A DNA stretch of 64,000 nucleotides from Bacillota bacterium (GTDB taxonomy: Bacteria > Bacillota > Clostridia > Christensenellales > Aristaeellaceae): the NCBI GenBank assembly GCA_023411175.1, contig JAEYPB010000060.1:1-64000 (forward strand). Direction: 5' to 3'. Below the pieces are notes generated by a model. That model was not told the DNA's origin. It was given only the letters and a program-made list of their open reading frames with translations, and did not search any database. Of this stretch, positions 6,904 through 15,402 are shown piece by piece (position 1 is the first letter of the stretch; every line of letters begins with the position of its first letter). Both the position numbers and the translations under genes were made by a program.

Positions 6904-8439
6904 ATGGAACAAAACGCGACGCGCGCGATTCTGGGCCTCATAAAGTTCGCGGAAAGCGCCGGGCTCGTCGCCTCCTACGACCGCGCCTATACCCAAAACC
7001 TGTTGCTGGACGCCCTCGGGATGGACGCGCCCGACCCCGGTGCGGAAGCGCCCGCCGAAACCGCGCCGACGGTCACGCCGCTAATCAGGGAATTGAGCGG
7101 CATCGCCGCCGCGCGCGGCATCATCGAGGACACGCCCGGCGCGCGGGAGCGGTTTGAAACGCGGCTGTGCGGACTCATCACCCCGTCGCCCTGGGAAGTG
7201 CGCACAAAATTCTCCGCGCTGTACCGGGAGGCGGGCCCCCGCGCCGCCACCAACTGGTTCTATCAGATGTGCCGCGCGTCGGACTACATCCGCGTGGATC
7301 AGATCGCCCGCAACGTGCGCTTCTTCGCGCCGTCCCCGGCGGGCGAGCTGGAGATCACCATCAACCTGTCCAAGCCCGAAAAGGACCCCCGCGACATCGC
7401 CGCCGAGCGCAAGGCCACCCAGGTAGGCTACCCGCGCTGCATGCTGTGCGTGGAAAACCCCGGCTACGCCGGCCGCGCGGGCTTTCCCGCCCGCCAGAAC
7501 CACCGGATGATCCCGCTGACCCTCTCCGGCGAGCCGTGGCACCTGCAGTATTCGCCGTACCTGTATTACAACGAGCACTGCATCGTGCTGAGCGAGCGGC
7601 ACACGCCGATGAAGATTTCGCGGGGCACCTTCCTTCGGCTTTTTGAGTTCGTGTCCCAGTTCCCGCACTACTTTCTGGGCGCCAACGCCGACCTGCCCAT
7701 CGTAGGCGGCTCGATCCTGAGCCATGACCACTTCCAGGGCGGGCAGTACACCTTCCCGATGGACAAGGCCGGTGTCCGCACCGCGCTGACCTGCGACGCG
7801 GAGGGCGTGCGCGCGGCCATCGTGGACTGGCCGATGACCTGCATTCGGCTGACCGGGCGCGCTTCCGAGGCGCTGACGGACCTGGCGGAGAGAATTCTCG
7901 CCGCGTGGCGCACCCATTCCGACCCCGCCTGCGGCGTGATTTCGGAGACCGACCAGCCCCACAACACCATCACCCCCATCCTCCGCCGCGTGGACGACGA
8001 GTGGGTGCTGACCCTGATGCTTCGAAACAACCGAACCAGCGCGGAGCATCCGCTGGGCATCTACCACCCCCACGCGGACCTGCACCACGTCAAAAAGGAG
8101 AACATCGGCCTGATCGAGACGATGGGGCTCTTCATCCTGCCGGGGCGGCTCCTTTCCGAATTGGACGAACTCAAAAAATACCTGACCGGCGAAATCTCCA
8201 TAGACCGCGCCCCTGAGGCCGGTTCGCCCCTCGAAAAGCACTACGAATGGGCGAAGGCGCTGGTCGCCGCCCACGGCGCGCAGTGCTCGCCGGACGAGGC
8301 GAAGGTCGCCATCCGCGCGGGGCTCAGCGTGAAATGCGCACGGGTGCTCGAGGACGCGGGCGTCTACAAGGCCGACGAAGCCGGCCAGGCGGGGCTGTTG
8401 CGCTTCCTCGAACCCCTGGGCTTCCGAGCGGCGAGGTAG
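6904..8439 (+). CDS. galT: UDP-glucose--hexose-1-phosphate uridylyltransferase (GalT type 2)
   Basis: A 511-residue enzyme of the Firmicutes-type GalT family. It exchanges UMP between UDP-glucose and galactose-1-phosphate in the Leloir pathway. Diagnostic stretches are YPRCMLCVENPGYAGR near residue 175, SPYLYYNEHCIVLSE near residue 218 and the catalytic region GGSILSHDHFQGGQY near residue 277. ATG at 6904 is preceded by GGGG at suitable distance; earlier in-frame starts belong to non-coding sequence. No galK or galE is adjacent. The nahK gene at 46-47 kb makes hexose-1-phosphates that GalT could use. Confidence 0.93.
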   Translation: MEQNATRAILGLIKFAESAGLVASYDRAYTQNLLLDALGMDAPDPGAEAPAETAPTVTPLIRELSGIAAARGIIEDTPGARERFETRLCGLITPSPWEVRTKFSALYREAGPRAATNWFYQMCRASDYIRVDQIARNVRFFAPSPAGELEITINLSKPEKDPRDIAAERKATQVGYPRCMLCVENPGYAGRAGFPARQNHRMIPLTLSGEPWHLQYSPYLYYNEHCIVLSERHTPMKISRGTFLRLFEFVSQFPHYFLGANADLPIVGGSILSHDHFQGGQYTFPMDKAGVRTALTCDAEGVRAAIVDWPMTCIRLTGRASEALTDLAERILAAWRTHSDPACGVISETDQPHNTITPILRRVDDEWVLTLMLRNNRTSAEHPLGIYHPHADLHHVKKENIGLIETMGLFILPGRLLSELDELKKYLTGEISIDRAPEAGSPLEKHYEWAKALVAAHGAQCSPDEAKVAIRAGLSVKCARVLEDAGVYKADEAGQAGLLRFLEPLGFRAAR

Positions 8440-8510
8440 CGGAGGTTCGCCGGGGCTCCGCCCCGAACCCCGCCAAAGGGCCTGAGGCCCTTTGGAATCC
8501 CCACAAAGAG
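8440..8510. repeat. Short GC-rich palindromic unit after galT
   Basis: Two nested palindromes lie here: GGGGCTCCGCCCC and CCAAAGGGCCTGAGGCCCTTTGG. They are linked by GAACCCCG. The unit differs from the larger modular family in this window. Comparable dispersed palindromes are common in high-GC Firmicutes, but I see only one here. Confidence 0.45.
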
Positions 8511-8550
8511 AAAAGCACAGGTCGGCATCTGCCCGGCCCGTGCTTTTTCT
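8511..8550. terminator. Bidirectional terminator between galT and glpK
   Basis: The stem runs from AAAAGCAC to GTGCTTTTT with GGTCGG pairing CCGGCC inside. T-rich tails are present on both strands, which suits convergent genes. Confidence 0.8.
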
Positions 8551-8581
8551 TTTGCTCAGTTTGGAAAATACCCGGCTCTTT

Positions 8582-10069
8582 CTATCGCTCCGCCCAGCCC
8601 TTCGCGCGTTCGACGGCCTTCTGCCAGCCCGCGCACAGCTTTTCGCGGGTGGCGGCGTCGATGGAAGGGGTAAAGCGGTTCTCCGGTGCCCAGATGGACT
8701 GGAGCTTGTTGATGTCCCACAGCCCGACCGCCCGGGCCGCCAGCATCGCCGCGCCGAGGGCGGTGGTTTCGGTGACGGCGGGGCGAAGCACCTGAAGCCC
8801 GAGCAGATTCGCCTGGAACTGCATCAGGAAGTTGTTGCGGCTGGCGCCGCCGTCCACCCGGAGGACGCTGGGCTTGAGGCCGCTGTCGCGGATCATGGCT
8901 TCCAGCACGTCCCGCGTCTGGAAGGCGATGGACTCCAGCGCGGCGCGCACGATGTGGCTTCTGTTCGCGCCGCGGGTGAGCCCCACGATCGCGCCGCGGG
9001 CGTACATGTCCCAGTAGGGCGCGCCGAGGCCGGTGAAGGCGGGCACCAGATACACGCCGCCGTTGTCCTGAACGCTCATCGCGAGCTTTTCGCTATCGGC
9101 GGCGGTGTCGATCATCCGAAGCTCATCCCGGAGCCACTGAATCGTGGCGCCGCCCATGAACACGGAGCCCTCCAGCGCGTAGCGGGGCACGCCGTCCACG
9201 CGCCAGGCGATGGTGGTGATGAGGTTGCTGCCGGAGTGCACGGGCTTGAGCCCGGTGTTCATCAAAAGGAAGCAGCCGGTGCCGTAGGTGTTTTTGACCA
9301 TGCCGGAGGTGAAGCACCCCTGGCCGTACAGCGCCGCGTGCTGATCGCCCGCCAGCGCCGCCACCGGGATCTCGACGCCCAGTATGTCCTTTCGGAGGGT
9401 GCCGATGATTTCGGACGAGTCCACAACCTTGGGCAAAAGCGCCTCGGGGATGTTCATCGCCCGAAGGAGCAGCGTGTCCCAGGCCTGGTCGTAGATGTTG
9501 TAGAGCATGGTGCGGGCGGCGTTGGTGGCGTCGGTCACGTGCACGCGCTCGCTGGTCAGGTTGTAGGCCAGCCACGAATCCACGGTGCCGAAGCACAGGC
9601 TGCCCGTGAGCGCGCGCTCCCGCGCGCCGTCCACGTTCTCGAGGAGCCATTGCAGCTTGGTGCCGGAAAAGTAGGCGTCGGCGACGAGGCCGGTGTGGTC
9701 CCGGATGACGGAGCCCATGCCGTCCTGCTTCAGCCGCTCGACCAGGGGCGCGGTGCGGCGGCACTGCCAGACGACGGCGTTGTACAGCGGCTGGCCGGAA
9801 GTCCTGTCCCAGAGGAGGGTCGTCTCCCGCTGGTTGGTGATGCCCAGCGCGACGATGTCCTTCGGGTCGATCTTCGCGATGCGCACGGTCTCCTTGAGCG
9901 CCTCGATCTGGGTGGACAGGATGTCCTCCGGGTTGTGCTCCACCCAACCGGGCTCAGGGTAGAGCTGCGGGAACTCGATGCCATGCGCCGCCACCAGCGC
10001 ACCGGTTTCGTCGAAAAGAACGGCTCGGGAACTGGTGGTTCCCTGATCCAGCGCGACCACGTACTTCAT
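8582..10069 (-). CDS. glpK: Glycerol kinase
   Basis: A 495-residue FGGY kinase converting glycerol to glycerol-3-phosphate. Family marks are the N-terminal ALDQGTTSSRAVLFDE nucleotide loop, GWVEHNPEDI near residue 48, GTVDSWLAYNLT near residue 165 and the FGGY signature region GLGAPYWDMYARGAIVGLTRG around residue 355. ATG at 10069 follows AAGGAG at 8 nt; the TTG six bases earlier lies inside that spacing. It follows the acidic-protein gene across a terminator-like hairpin, so partial read-through is possible. No glpF, glpD or own promoter was found. Confidence 0.96.
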   Translation of the reverse strand: MKYVVALDQGTTSSRAVLFDETGALVAAHGIEFPQLYPEPGWVEHNPEDILSTQIEALKETVRIAKIDPKDIVALGITNQRETTLLWDRTSGQPLYNAVVWQCRRTAPLVERLKQDGMGSVIRDHTGLVADAYFSGTKLQWLLENVDGARERALTGSLCFGTVDSWLAYNLTSERVHVTDATNAARTMLYNIYDQAWDTLLLRAMNIPEALLPKVVDSSEIIGTLRKDILGVEIPVAALAGDQHAALYGQGCFTSGMVKNTYGTGCFLLMNTGLKPVHSGSNLITTIAWRVDGVPRYALEGSVFMGGATIQWLRDELRMIDTAADSEKLAMSVQDNGGVYLVPAFTGLGAPYWDMYARGAIVGLTRGANRSHIVRAALESIAFQTRDVLEAMIRDSGLKPSVLRVDGGASRNNFLMQFQANLLGLQVLRPAVTETTALGAAMLAARAVGLWDINKLQSIWAPENRFTPSIDAATREKLCAGWQKAVERAKGWAER

Positions 10070-10095
10070 CGGCAATGCTCCTTGAGTTTCTATTA

Positions 10096-10128
10096 AAAGG
10101 ATTCCGGCGTACGAAGACCGCCGGAATC
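10096..10128 (-). terminator. Terminator or attenuator between acidic-protein gene and glpK
   Basis: Ten-bp stem GATTCCGGCG / CGCCGGAATC with a nine-base loop, followed on the minus strand by CTTTTAAT. It ends only 27 nt before the glpK start and partly overlaps its leader. Confidence 0.7.
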
Positions 10129-10134
10129 GCTGGG

Positions 10135-11991
10135 TTACGGGTTTTCGCTCGGAAGCGGGACGTCCATGGACTCCGGAAGCCCGGTCGCGGCGGGCGCTTC
10201 ATCCTCCGGCACTGTGGGCGCCTCATCCTCCGGCGCGGCGGTTTCCTCCTGAATGATCTCGGCGGTCGCCTCCGGCGCAGGGGTGGCTTCCGGCGTGACG
10301 ACCTCCGGCGCGGGGGAGGGGAGGATCAGGTCGATCGGCACGATCTGCCCCACCGACTGGCGAAGCCCGGTCAGCGAGATCAGGCGGCTCGCCTCCAGTT
10401 GCCTGAGCGCCAGAACGCACAGCGCCAGAAACAAAACGAACACGATCAGGCCCTTCAAAAAGCCCAGGAACCGACGCCCGGCGCTGACGTGGTATTCATC
10501 GTCGTAGCGGTCCTCGTCCTCGTCGTAATCATCGTAATCGTCGTAATCGTCATACCTGTCGTAGTCGTCGTAGCGGTCCTCGTCGTAACGGTCCTCGTCG
10601 TACTCGTCGTCGAGGTCCTCGTCCTTGTAGACGCGGCGCTTCTTTTCCTTGACGGGCTTGGGTGCGCGGTGCACCGGCAGGTCATCGTCCTCGTCCTCAT
10701 CGTACTCTTCCTCTTCGTCGAGGGGCGCGGGCGGTGCGACGCGGGCGCGCAGGGGGCGGAATTCCTGCGTCGGCTCGTCCGCCGTGAAGGCGGGGCGCGC
10801 CGCGGTGGGCGCGGAGAAGGGCATCGCCGCCGCGGGCAGGTCGCTCACGGCCGGAGCGCTCGCCGCCGGGGCAATTCGGGCGGGAGCTGCGGGGGCTTCT
10901 GTCACAGCGGGCAAACTCTTCCCGGCGGCCAGCGCCTTGCGCGCTCTCCGGGACAGAACAGGCGCGCCGTCGAGCTCCTCGGACAGGCGCTCGGTCAGTG
11001 CGGCTCTTTGTTCTTCGTCCATCGGTTCATCCTCCCCGTCCGGCTGATCGGGTTCGTAGGCATCCTCGTCTTCCGCGACGCCGCGGCCCTTGAACTTCTT
11101 GAAGAAACCGAACAGCCTGGTGCCGCGGGTGGCGGGCAGGTCGTCGTCGTCCTCGTCGTAGTCGTCCGGTTCGTCGTCCGGTTCGTCGTCCGCCGGGGCG
11201 GGCGCCTCCTCGGCGAAACCGGCGTGTACCGTGGTGCCGGGCTTCGAGACCAGCTCGTCCACTTCCTCAGCGGCAACCGGCGCGATGTCGAGAATCGGCG
11301 GTTCGTCCGATTCAGCGGTCTGCGCCTCGGCCTGGGCGGCCTTGCGCATGCGGCGGGAGAGCACCGGCGCGCGTTCCTCGGCGCCGTCCTCTTCGGGCAC
11401 CGAAAACGCCTCGTCCTCGTCGTCTTCCGGCTCCGCGGCCGCTTTTGCGGGCGCGCGCTGCGCGATCTTCGAACGGGCTGCCTGGAAAAGGCCCACGACC
11501 TTGTGGAAGGCGTCGCCGATGGGGTTGTCGATCTGCGGCGCATCGTCGGGGAGGATGTCCTCTTCGTAGTCCTCTTCGGAGTCCTCCTCCGGCTCGGCGG
11601 CAGCGGCCACCCCGCGGGGGGCCTCCCCGTCGCCTTCCGGCGCTTCGGCTTCGTCTTCATCGTCAGGGATGTCGAAAGCCTCCGGCTCGTCGGCGGGCAC
11701 GCGGCGGGTGACGCCCTTCATCAGCGCCTTGACGCCGCCAAACAGCGAAGGCTTGTCCTCGGGCAGATCCAGCGCGTCCTCTTCGAAATCAGGAGCGCTC
11801 TGGGCGGGCGCCACGGGCGGAATTTCCTTTTCCCGGTACGGAACCTGCGCGGCGGGCTTTTGCGCCGCCTCCGCAGGCGTTGCACGCTCATTCAGCGCCC
11901 CGGTTTGCCGGGCGCGCTGCTCGTGCATGCGTTTGTACTCGTAATAATCCATTTCGGGGCGGCGAGGGCCGCCGGGTCGGGCGTTAGCCAT
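10135..11991 (-). CDS. Large acidic, low-complexity single-pass membrane protein
   Basis: A 618-residue protein of unknown function. About 500 residues of acidic disordered sequence come first, then one transmembrane helix (LKGLIVFVLFLALCVLAL, near 510-527), then about 90 residues that would be outside the cell and end in a Glu/Pro/Ala-rich tail. Short basic-aromatic patches recur within the acidic part: SLFGGVKALMKGVTRR (~82), VVGLFQAARSKIAQR (~165), RLFGFFKKFKGR (~294) and RRFLGFLKGL (~503). A segment APVLSRRxRKA occurs twice (~213, ~345). Next to the membrane lies a Tyr-Asp tract (YDDYDRYDDYDDYDDYDED). The gene is monocistronic with a strong promoter. No domain family is recognised. Confidence 0.7.
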   Translation of the reverse strand: MANARPGGPRRPEMDYYEYKRMHEQRARQTGALNERATPAEAAQKPAAQVPYREKEIPPVAPAQSAPDFEEDALDLPEDKPSLFGGVKALMKGVTRRVPADEPEAFDIPDDEDEAEAPEGDGEAPRGVAAAAEPEEDSEEDYEEDILPDDAPQIDNPIGDAFHKVVGLFQAARSKIAQRAPAKAAAEPEDDEDEAFSVPEEDGAEERAPVLSRRMRKAAQAEAQTAESDEPPILDIAPVAAEEVDELVSKPGTTVHAGFAEEAPAPADDEPDDEPDDYDEDDDDLPATRGTRLFGFFKKFKGRGVAEDEDAYEPDQPDGEDEPMDEEQRAALTERLSEELDGAPVLSRRARKALAAGKSLPAVTEAPAAPARIAPAASAPAVSDLPAAAMPFSAPTAARPAFTADEPTQEFRPLRARVAPPAPLDEEEEYDEDEDDDLPVHRAPKPVKEKKRRVYKDEDLDDEYDEDRYDEDRYDDYDRYDDYDDYDDYDEDEDRYDDEYHVSAGRRFLGFLKGLIVFVLFLALCVLALRQLEASRLISLTGLRQSVGQIVPIDLILPSPAPEVVTPEATPAPEATAEIIQEETAAPEDEAPTVPEDEAPAATGLPESMDVPLPSENP

Positions 11992-12034
11992 TTATATACC
12001 GCCTCTCTTTTTTCGGGCGTAATATACTTATTCT

Positions 12035-12062
12035 ATTATAACATATTCGATCTTTAAGGCAA
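12035..12062 (-). promoter_or_regulatory. Sigma-A promoter of the acidic-protein gene
   Basis: TTGCCT, 16 nt, TATAAT on the minus strand, about 44 nt before the start codon. Confidence 0.72.
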
Positions 12063-12135
12063 GGGTTCAATAACTGGAAAACGCAAAAAAGTTCCCGCGC
12101 ATAGGATGCAGCGGGCAGAAGAGGGGAGGAATTCT

Positions 12136-12354
12136 ATGAACGGAACATTTCAGCTGATCCGCCGCGCCCGGCGGGAGGGTATTTCGCTCCGCCCTCCGCA
12201 GACCTGCGAGGCCTCCGGCGGCATCGCCCCGGTGCGCGTGGCGCAGACGGATCCCGCCCGGATTCCCGGGCTGGACGAACCGATACGTACCGGCTCCATT
12301 TATCGGGAACTGATGCAAAAGTACGACCGCGTCAATACCCGGCACCTCCGCTAG
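12136..12354 (+). CDS. Small hypothetical protein
   Basis: A 72-residue basic protein with a strong ribosome site (GGGGAGGA, 5-6 nt before ATG 12136). It has an Arg-rich N-terminus (LIRRARREG), a Pro-rich middle and a C-terminus GSIYRELMQKYDRVNTRHL. There is no signal peptide or membrane segment. I do not recognise a family; the tidy ribosome site and C-terminal helix suggest a real gene. It lies between two minus-strand units and is followed by a strong hairpin. Confidence 0.55.
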   Translation: MNGTFQLIRRARREGISLRPPQTCEASGGIAPVRVAQTDPARIPGLDEPIRTGSIYRELMQKYDRVNTRHLR

Positions 12355-12362
12355 ACAGCCTG

Positions 12363-12394
12363 GAAGCCGCCGCCCGTCGAAGGGAGGCGGCTTC
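12363..12394. terminator. Hairpin between convergent genes
   Basis: Thirteen-base arms GAAGCCGCCGCCC / GGGAGGCGGCTTC with one mismatch and a GTCGAA loop. No U-tract follows on either strand, so termination activity is uncertain. Confidence 0.45.
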
Positions 12395-12414
12395 GCATTC
12401 CGCCGCTCGCGCGG

Positions 12415-13677
12415 CTACTCCACCATGATCCGGATGATCTCCCGGTCGGTCTCCCGCATGCCGTCCTTGCCCAGCCGGGCGACGTTTGAGAGCGTGCCCT
12501 CGATCCCTTCGGATACGATGCCCTCGCCCGCATGAAATCCCCGGCCGCTCTCCGTCATGCGCCCGCCCAGAAGCCCCGCGTCCACCGCCGCCGCGATCTT
12601 GGCGGCGCAGGAGGGCTTGGCTCCGTCGCAGACCATGCCGCTGACGATCGCCAGCGCGTTGGAGACGGTTCGGCAGATGTCCTCGTAACCGCCGCCCCTG
12701 AGATGTGTGATGCCCGCGCCCGCCGCCGCCCCGGCGCACACCGCGCCGCAGAAGGCGCCCAGCCGGCCCATGCCGTAGCGCTGGTGGATGGAGACGAGGT
12801 TGGAAAGAACCAGCGCGCGGATCAGATCATCGTCCGCCGCGCCGGTCTCCCGCGCGTAGGTGATGACCGGCAGCGACACCGTGAGCCCCTGATTTCCGCT
12901 GCCCGCGTTGATGACCACCGGCAACGCGCAGCCGCCCATGCGGGCGTCGGAACCCGCCGCGGCCATCGCCTTGATGCGGGTGAGCAGGTCCTCGCCGGAG
13001 GCGAGCAGCACCTTGCCGATGCCCGCGCCCCACGTGCCGGTCAGTCCCTCCTCGGCGATGCGGGTGTTCATCTCGATCTGGCGGCGGATGGGCGAGCGCA
13101 CATCGTCCAGCGAGGCGGTCATCGCGAAGTCGTAGATGCCCTCCATGGTCAGCGGGTCCTCCGGCGTGGCGGCGCACGCCGCGTCCTCCGCCCGGAGCAG
13201 AACCTCGCCGCAAGCCTCCAGGTAGACGAGGTGTGTGTGCCGGTCGGCCACCGAGGCCGTGGCCGCGCCATGCGCACCCTGGACGGTGATCGTCACCTCC
13301 AGCGCGCGCTGCGTGTCCAGTGCGGTCACGCGGATGGGCACCTCGTCCAGAAACGCCCGGATGCGCAGGCGCTCTTCGTCCGTAATCCCCGAAATGACCT
13401 CGAGCTGCCGGTCCGGGTCCCCCGCCACGACGCCCGCCGCCACCGCCGCGGCGATGCCCTTGAGGCCGCCGGTGTTCGGAACCGTCACGCTTTTGACGTT
13501 TTTGATCACGTTGCCGCTGAGGTGGGCCTCCACGGATCGCGGCATCTCCCCCAGCGCCCGCCGCGCGATCGCGGCACAGTAGGCGATGGTCACCGGCTCG
13601 GTGCAGCCCATCGCGGGCACCAGCTCCTCCCGGAGCACCTCAAGGTATGCCTGGTAACACGCGCTGTCACTTTTCAT
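12415..13677 (-). CDS. cyuA: CyuA/YhaM-family (UPF0597) L-cysteine desulfidase
   Basis: A 420-residue member of the serine-dehydratase-like UPF0597 family. Related enzymes split cysteine to pyruvate, ammonia and sulfide with an oxygen-sensitive [4Fe-4S] cluster. Recognisable parts are PAMGCTEPVTIAYCAA near residue 23, VTVPNTGGLKG near residue 66, MGGCALPVVINAGSGNQG near residue 252 and CDGAKPSCAAKIA near residue 352, which supply the conserved cysteines. ATG at 13677 has GGGAGAG 8 nt upstream. It is the last gene of the GH4-PfkB-DeoR unit with only an 11-nt gap, though its link to sugar use is not obvious. Confidence 0.85.
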   Translation of the reverse strand: MKSDSACYQAYLEVLREELVPAMGCTEPVTIAYCAAIARRALGEMPRSVEAHLSGNVIKNVKSVTVPNTGGLKGIAAAVAAGVVAGDPDRQLEVISGITDEERLRIRAFLDEVPIRVTALDTQRALEVTITVQGAHGAATASVADRHTHLVYLEACGEVLLRAEDAACAATPEDPLTMEGIYDFAMTASLDDVRSPIRRQIEMNTRIAEEGLTGTWGAGIGKVLLASGEDLLTRIKAMAAAGSDARMGGCALPVVINAGSGNQGLTVSLPVITYARETGAADDDLIRALVLSNLVSIHQRYGMGRLGAFCGAVCAGAAAGAGITHLRGGGYEDICRTVSNALAIVSGMVCDGAKPSCAAKIAAAVDAGLLGGRMTESGRGFHAGEGIVSEGIEGTLSNVARLGKDGMRETDREIIRIMVE

Positions 13678-13688
13678 ATGTGCTCTCC

Positions 13689-14417
13689 CTACAGGGTACA
13701 TGAGATTCTGATGTCGTTTTCCATACAGAACTGGACGACCGGCTGGGGCGGGTGCTTGTCGGTTACGATGCCGCGGAAGGCGCCGAGCTTTGCGAAGGTG
13801 TTGTAGCTCTGGGACGAGAAGCCCGCGTTGTCGAGCACCAGGTAGCTTTCGTCGCTGGATTCCATCGCCATCCGCTTCGCCACCCCGCTGTAAAAGTTGG
13901 AGTTTGCCGCGCCGTACTCCACCGACGCGCTCTCGGCCGATATGAAGGCCTTGCGGCAGTGGAACGAGTCCTTGAGGTTGCCCACCAGCGTCCGGGTGGA
14001 CTGCTGAAGCTTTCCGCCGGGGCAGATCACGTTGAGCGCGTACAGGTCGGCGGCGGCGTTTAAGACCGTCAGGCTGTTGGTGACCACCGTCAGATCCTTT
14101 TTCAGCGTCAGAAGCGGCACCATCCGGGCCACCAGCGGCCCCTCGTCCAGGAAGATGAACTCCCCGTCCTCCACCAATGACGCGGCGATCTGGGCGATGG
14201 CGCCCGAATCGCCCGGCGCGGAGGGCAGGATGGGCGCGGGCGTCGCGGCCATCACGCCGCCGTACACCTTCATCAGCGCGCCGCGGCCTTCCAATTCCTT
14301 GATCGCGCGCCGGATGGTGATGGGGGAGACCGCAAAATACGCCGCCAATTCCTCCATCGAGGCCTTGCCGTGGGTTTTTACGTACCGTTCGATCTGTTGC
14401 AGCCGGTCCTGTTTCAT
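13689..14417 (-). CDS. DeoR-family transcriptional regulator
   Basis: A 242-residue repressor. The N-terminal winged helix-turn-helix (1-57) contains MEELAAYFAVSPITIRRAIKELEGRG, and the C-terminal DeoR sensor domain carries the VVTNSLTVLN and ICPGGKLQQSTRTLVG motifs that bind sugar phosphates. ATG at 14417 follows GAGGAG at 5 nt. It sits in the same transcription unit as a GH4 glycosidase and PfkB kinase, so it likely senses their phosphorylated intermediate. The TTGATCA palindrome at 16806-16820 and half-site at 16971 are candidate targets. Confidence 0.88.
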   Translation of the reverse strand: MKQDRLQQIERYVKTHGKASMEELAAYFAVSPITIRRAIKELEGRGALMKVYGGVMAATPAPILPSAPGDSGAIAQIAASLVEDGEFIFLDEGPLVARMVPLLTLKKDLTVVTNSLTVLNAAADLYALNVICPGGKLQQSTRTLVGNLKDSFHCRKAFISAESASVEYGAANSNFYSGVAKRMAMESSDESYLVLDNAGFSSQSYNTFAKLGAFRGIVTDKHPPQPVVQFCMENDIRISCTL

Positions 14418-14484
14418 AGCCACTCCTCGTCGTCAGCGCCTTCCCCTATTATAGCACCCATAGGGCCGATGCGCCACAAAAACG

Positions 14485-15402
14485 TCATTCGGGCAGCGAT
14501 ACGCCGTAGTGCTTCTCCATCTGGGCAAGCATCTCCCGCCGGTTCATCTCCGCGGCGAGGCAGCCGATGCGGGTCACCGCGTTTGCGCCGGTGATGTTGC
14601 CCAGGCGCACGGCGTCCTCCGGCCCGATGTCATGGAAGATTCCGTACAAAAGCCCTGCCAGGAACGCGTCGCCCGCCCCGGTGGCGTCCACATAGGGCAC
14701 TTCGACGCCGGGGATGTGCACGGTCCGGCCGTCTTTGCGAACGAGGCAGCCCCGTTCGCTGATCTTGACCATCGCAAAGGGCATCCGCTCCGCGAGCCGC
14801 TCCAGCGCTTCCTCGGGGCTGGCCGCGCCGGTGAGCTTCATGGCCTCCTTCTCATTGGGCGTGAAGTAGTCCACATAGGGCAGTACGTCTTTATACCAGT
14901 CCATGGTGAGCGCGTCGTCCCAGAAGGAGTCCATGACCACAACGGCCCCCTCCTCCTTCAGCCGCCTGCAATGCCCGGCGTGCTCCAGCGGCACATAGGC
15001 CACCTTCGCGCCCCTGTAAAATTGGTAGACGGTGTCCGGCAACACCCGAAACGCTTCCTCGGACGGCCGGTAGCTGACCAGCGCCCGGTCCTCCGGGCAG
15101 GAGATGATGCAGCTGACGGTCAGCGGCTCCGCCTCCCGGCTCATGTGCATGTTGACGAAGGGAACCCGGTTCAGCGCCAGCTGCTCACGCACAAAGGCGC
15201 TCTGGTCGCCGCTGCCCACGTAGGTGGCCAGCCGCACCGGCACATTCAGCCGCGCCAGCTGGATCATCGTGGCCACCGGCCCGCCGCCCAGCTGCCGGGA
15301 AAAGCTCTTCGCGTAGATCTCCTCGCCGGGGCAGGGCACCCGGGGCATATGTCCGAAAAGAAAGTCCACGTTGGCTATGCCGAATCCCGCCACAAAGCTC
15401 AT
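14485..15402 (-). CDS. PfkB-family carbohydrate kinase
   Basis: A 305-residue ribokinase-fold kinase. Both PfkB signatures are present: the N-terminal GEEIYAKSFSRQLGGGPVA near residue 28 and the C-terminal YVDATGAGDAFLAGLLYG near residue 233 with the catalytic Asp. ATG at 15402 is preferred because GGAGG lies 9 nt before it and it overlaps the GH4 stop as ATGA. It is translationally coupled to the GH4 gene, which points to phosphorylation of a sugar released by that pathway. The substrate is unknown. Confidence 0.88.
   Translation of the reverse strand: MSFVAGFGIANVDFLFGHMPRVPCPGEEIYAKSFSRQLGGGPVATMIQLARLNVPVRLATYVGSGDQSAFVREQLALNRVPFVNMHMSREAEPLTVSCIISCPEDRALVSYRPSEEAFRVLPDTVYQFYRGAKVAYVPLEHAGHCRRLKEEGAVVVMDSFWDDALTMDWYKDVLPYVDYFTPNEKEAMKLTGAASPEEALERLAERMPFAMVKISERGCLVRKDGRTVHIPGVEVPYVDATGAGDAFLAGLLYGIFHDIGPEDAVRLGNITGANAVTRIGCLAAEMNRREMLAQMEKHYGVSLPE

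Noticed and set aside
10075..12057. Plus-strand 660-codon frame with Val/Ile repeats opposite the acidic protein
   Set aside because: The repeats mirror the GAC/GAT-rich Asp-Tyr tract of the real gene; no ribosome site or recognisable domain.
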